Source: Campylobacterota bacterium | GTDB lineage: Bacteria; Bdellovibrionota; Bacteriovoracia; Bacteriovoracales; Bacteriovoracaceae | Direction of reading: 5' to 3' | NCBI GenBank assembly: GCA_003650125.1 | Contig: QNFX01000012.1 | Coordinates: 1-50,923, forward strand | Length of the DNA stretch: 50,923 nucleotides | In this document: positions 50,911-50,923 of the stretch, piece after piece | How positions within the stretch are numbered: position 1 is the stretch's first letter | Layout: each line of letters begins with the position of its first letter | Translations under genes and position numbers: made by a program | Notes under the pieces: model-generated | Databases searched by the model: none | Told to the model about the DNA's origin: nothing | Seen by the model: only the letters and a program-made list of their open reading frames with translations

Positions 50911-50923
50911 AAATTTTGGTGGA
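50911..50923. repeat. Start of a fourth cassette repeat, cut by the window edge
   Basis: AAATTTTGGTGGA equals the first bases of copy B. The array therefore continues beyond this window. Confidence 0.75.

Noticed and set aside
1-50923. tRNA and rRNA genes
   Set aside because: I looked through the intergenic gaps and saw no cloverleaf or rRNA-like sequence; all gaps are short.

Overview
This is an AT-rich, gene-dense Gram-negative window. Signs of a diderm cell are Tat and Sec exported redox proteins, an RND-TolC pair and a partial C-terminus that resembles an outer-membrane barrel. The load of secreted hydrolase-like proteins, the START and sphingolipid-desaturase homologues, and the many GGCC-containing codons remind me of Bdellovibrionota (Bacteriovorax-like predators). 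That placement is inference: there is no rRNA here and I could not run a search.

Layout. (1) 1-3 kb: a barrel tail, a hotdog thioesterase, a substrate-binding/permease fusion without an ATPase, and a desaturase very like eukaryotic sphingolipid delta-4 desaturase (DEGS). (2) 3-17.6 kb, almost all on the minus strand: two anaerobic respiratory modules. The first is an octaheme HAO-like cytochrome, an unknown 148-aa protein, a tetraheme cytochrome c, a Tat ferredoxin and an NrfD subunit. The second is a 12-heme cytochrome, then a PsrABC-type molybdoenzyme, two YeeE/YedE sulfur-transporter halves, a rhodanese lacking its active-site Cys, a P-loop kinase-like ATPase, a CBS-pair protein and a beta-CASP nuclease. 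Quinol oxidation by the NrfD subunits could feed a nitrogen-oxide or hydroxylamine reductase and a sulfur-compound reductase. (3) 17.7-32.8 kb: a secretome block with a trypsin-like protease, a PLD-like enzyme with a Cys-rich tail, a six-gene array of related secreted proteins, an SLC13 transporter, a TPR lipoprotein and an EEP-ricin protein; ribosomal protein L25 lies among them. The six-gene array has four putative transglutaminase-elicitor-like proteins and two Cys-rich partners in the order A(+) C(-) B(-) B(-) C(-) A(+). (4) 32.7-48.2 kb: a DUF454 protein, a TolC-RND-aldehyde dehydrogenase operon, a START protein, and housekeeping genes (two DEAD-box helicases, YaiI, RF3, FabH, DUF302, S4 proteins, an RbgA-like GTPase). 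(5) 46.7 kb to the end: a cassette-like array in which an intergenic repeat of about 80-90 bp separates ORF6N-domain genes and a secreted peptidase C26 gene. A decayed ORF6N relic lies just upstream.

Most interesting candidates for an undescribed system are two. The first is the ORF6N cassettes: each intact copy carries a 27-29 bp palindrome at the same codons, but the arm sequences differ between copies while the dyad symmetry is kept. The second is the A-C-B-B-C-A array, in which both Cys-rich genes share the same TTGACA-18-TAAAAT promoter and a GGATGGCC hairpin behind the stop.
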